Assembly: GCF_008642315.1 (NCBI RefSeq)
Contig: NZ_CP029192.1
Location: forward strand, 2,728,001 to 2,792,000
Direction: 5' to 3'
Source of the DNA: Streptomyces venezuelae
GTDB lineage: Bacteria > Actinomycetota > Actinomycetes > Streptomycetales > Streptomycetaceae
Length of the DNA stretch: 64,000 bases
The notes below the pieces were generated by a model. It was not told the DNA's origin and did no database searches. It saw only the letters and a program-made list of their open reading frames with translations. The translations under genes and the position numbers were made by a program. Shown here one piece after another: positions 63,139 through 64,000 of this stretch. Each line of letters begins with the position of its first letter. The stretch's first letter is position 1.

Positions 63139-63166
63139 GACCCGGTATGCGTACATGGTCCGGGTC
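63139..63166 (-). terminator. Inverted repeat after the oligopeptide transporter gene
   Basis: GACCCGG (63139-63145) pairs with CCGGGTC (63160-63166) around 14 nt, 8 nt beyond the ABC-transporter stop, so it may terminate that operon. The overlapping direct repeats GTACATGACCCGG and GTACATGGTCCGG (63133, 63151; period 18) suggest it could instead be an operator for the peptidase gene. Confidence 0.5.
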
Positions 63167-63174
63167 AACTTGCC

Positions 63175-63999
63175 TTACGCGTCAGTCGACTTCTGACCCG
63201 TCTCCTTCTCCTTCGAAGCCTTGGAGACCTTCGGAGCCTCCGGCTTCGCGTCGCTCTCCTCCGCCTTGGACACCACCGAGACCACCTCGATCGCCTCCTT
63301 GGCCACCGAGAGGAGCTTGGTGTCCTCGGGCGCCTGGTCCTCCGCGTTCTCCGGGTGGTGGCACGCCACCTGGTGCCCGGTGGCGAGCGCGATCAGCGGC
63401 GGCTCCTTCGTCTTGCAGATCTCCGTCGCCTTCCAGCACCGCGTGTGGAAGCGGCAGCCGGTGGGCGGGTCGATCGGCGAGGGAACGTCGCCGCGGAGCA
63501 GGATGCGCTCGCTCTTGACGCCGCGCCGCTTGGGGTCGGGCACCGGCACCGCGGAGAGCAGCGCCTTGGTGTACGGGTGCATCGGCGTGGAGTAGAGGTC
63601 CTTGCGGTCCGCGAGCTCCACGATCTTGCCGAGGTACATCACCGCGATGCGGTCCGAGACGTGCCGGATGACCGACAGGTCGTGCGCGATGATCACGTAC
63701 GTGAGGCCGAGCTCGTCCTGCAGGTCGTCCAGGAGGTTGACCACCTGGGCCTGGATGGAGACGTCGAGGGCCGAGACCGGCTCGTCCGCCACGACCAGCT
63801 TGGGGCGGAGCGCCAGCGCCCGCGCGATGCCGATGCGCTGCCGCTGGCCGCCGGAGAACTCGTGCGGGTAACGGTTGTAGTGCTCGGGGTTGAGCCCGAC
63901 GCGCTCCAGCATCTCCTGCACGGTCTTCTTCACGCCGCCCTCGGGCTTGACGCCCTGGAGCTTGAAGGGCGCGCCGACGATCGTGCCGATGGTGTGCCG
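63175..63999 (-). CDS. Oligopeptide ABC transporter ATP-binding protein (OppF/DppF-like), 5' part outside window
   Basis: C-terminal 274 residues of a peptide-importer ATPase; the start and Walker A lie beyond the right edge. Visible are the signature [14 protein letters not shown], Walker [24 protein letters not shown] (H-loop) and the oligopeptide C-terminal domain with [17 protein letters not shown] and [14 protein letters not shown]. The tail (about 60 residues) is a Lys/Glu/Ser-rich extension. A GTG at 63933 is only internal. In S. coelicolor a peptide-transporter operon lies at the equivalent place (from memory). Power from ATP drives peptide uptake with partner membrane subunits. Confidence 0.93.
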   Translation of the reverse strand, partial: RHTIGTIVGAPFKLQGVKPEGGVKKTVQEMLERVGLNPEHYNRYPHEFSGGQRQRIGIARALALRPKLVVADEPVSALDVSIQAQVVNLLDDLQDELGLTYVIIAHDLSVIRHVSDRIAVMYLGKIVELADRKDLYSTPMHPYTKALLSAVPVPDPKRRGVKSERILLRGDVPSPIDPPTGCRFHTRCWKATEICKTKEPPLIALATGHQVACHHPENAEDQAPEDTKLLSVAKEAIEVVSVVSKAEESDAKPEAPKVSKASKEKETGQKSTDA

Positions 64000-64000
64000 G

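Overview
The window is a stretch of Streptomyces chromosome. The evidence is very high GC, strong GC bias at third codon positions, frequent GTG starts, four-base ATGA/GTGA gene overlaps, almost no TTA codons (two found by eye in about 60 genes), and a gene order I recall from S. coelicolor: ligA - rmdB - gatCAB ... cdgC - ilvBNC - serA. I cannot name the species. I see no tRNA, rRNA, IS element, prophage or CRISPR array; this is core chromosome with a few accessory insertions.

Left part (1-17 kb): a truncated purple acid phosphatase; a LysR regulator divergent from a CurA-like reductase; an acetyltransferase of the aminoglycoside AAC(2')-I type; a compact three-gene membrane-lipid module (CDP-alcohol transferase, CdsA-like cytidylyltransferase, PlsC acyltransferase fused to a DedA/VTT-like membrane domain); an iodotyrosine-deiodinase-like nitroreductase; an Old Yellow Enzyme; a MerR regulator overlapping a class A beta-lactamase; the proline catabolic pair putB-pruA with a divergent PucR-type regulator; a small secreted SH3-like protein; and a TetR/DHA2 efflux pair.

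Middle (17-35 kb): serA, then ilvB-ilvN-ilvC preceded by a 13-codon leader peptide (MRTRILVLGKRVG) and an intrinsic terminator, a complete attenuation layout. Upstream lies cdgC (GGDEF intact, EAL degenerate), then a 2-hydroxyacid dehydrogenase, an aldo/keto reductase, a sugar-dehydrogenase lipoprotein preceded by a 51-bp tandem duplication, a DUF6191 protein, a large LuxR (LAL) regulator, a small basic protein, and an operon of MMPL transporter, GNAT acetyltransferase and Asp-rich membrane protein.

Right part (37-64 kb): a Tat-exported phospholipase C divergent from a SUKH-like protein; gatC-gatA-X-gatB with a small membrane protein inserted; rmdB (GGDEF and EAL both intact, with a TTA codon); ligA; a core-only MetE overlapping an SDR; a LOG-family protein; DUF427; a GlxA-type regulator divergent from a quinone-oxidoreductase-like enzyme; mnmA, a Tat-exported amidase and a cysteine desulfurase; small membrane proteins; a FabR/DesT-like TetR regulator with clear operator-like sites; an alpha/beta hydrolase with an Asp nucleophile whose promoter is covered by a perfect palindrome; an acyl-CoA thioesterase; a TRIC-type channel; a coupled small hypothetical; an M1 metallopeptidase; and the end of an oligopeptide ABC transporter ATPase.

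The most interesting signals are the two TTA (bldA-dependent) codons, in the beta-lactamase and in rmdB; the lipid module with altered CDP-alcohol transferase and CdsA motifs; the AAC(2')-like gene; and several compact operator-like palindromes.
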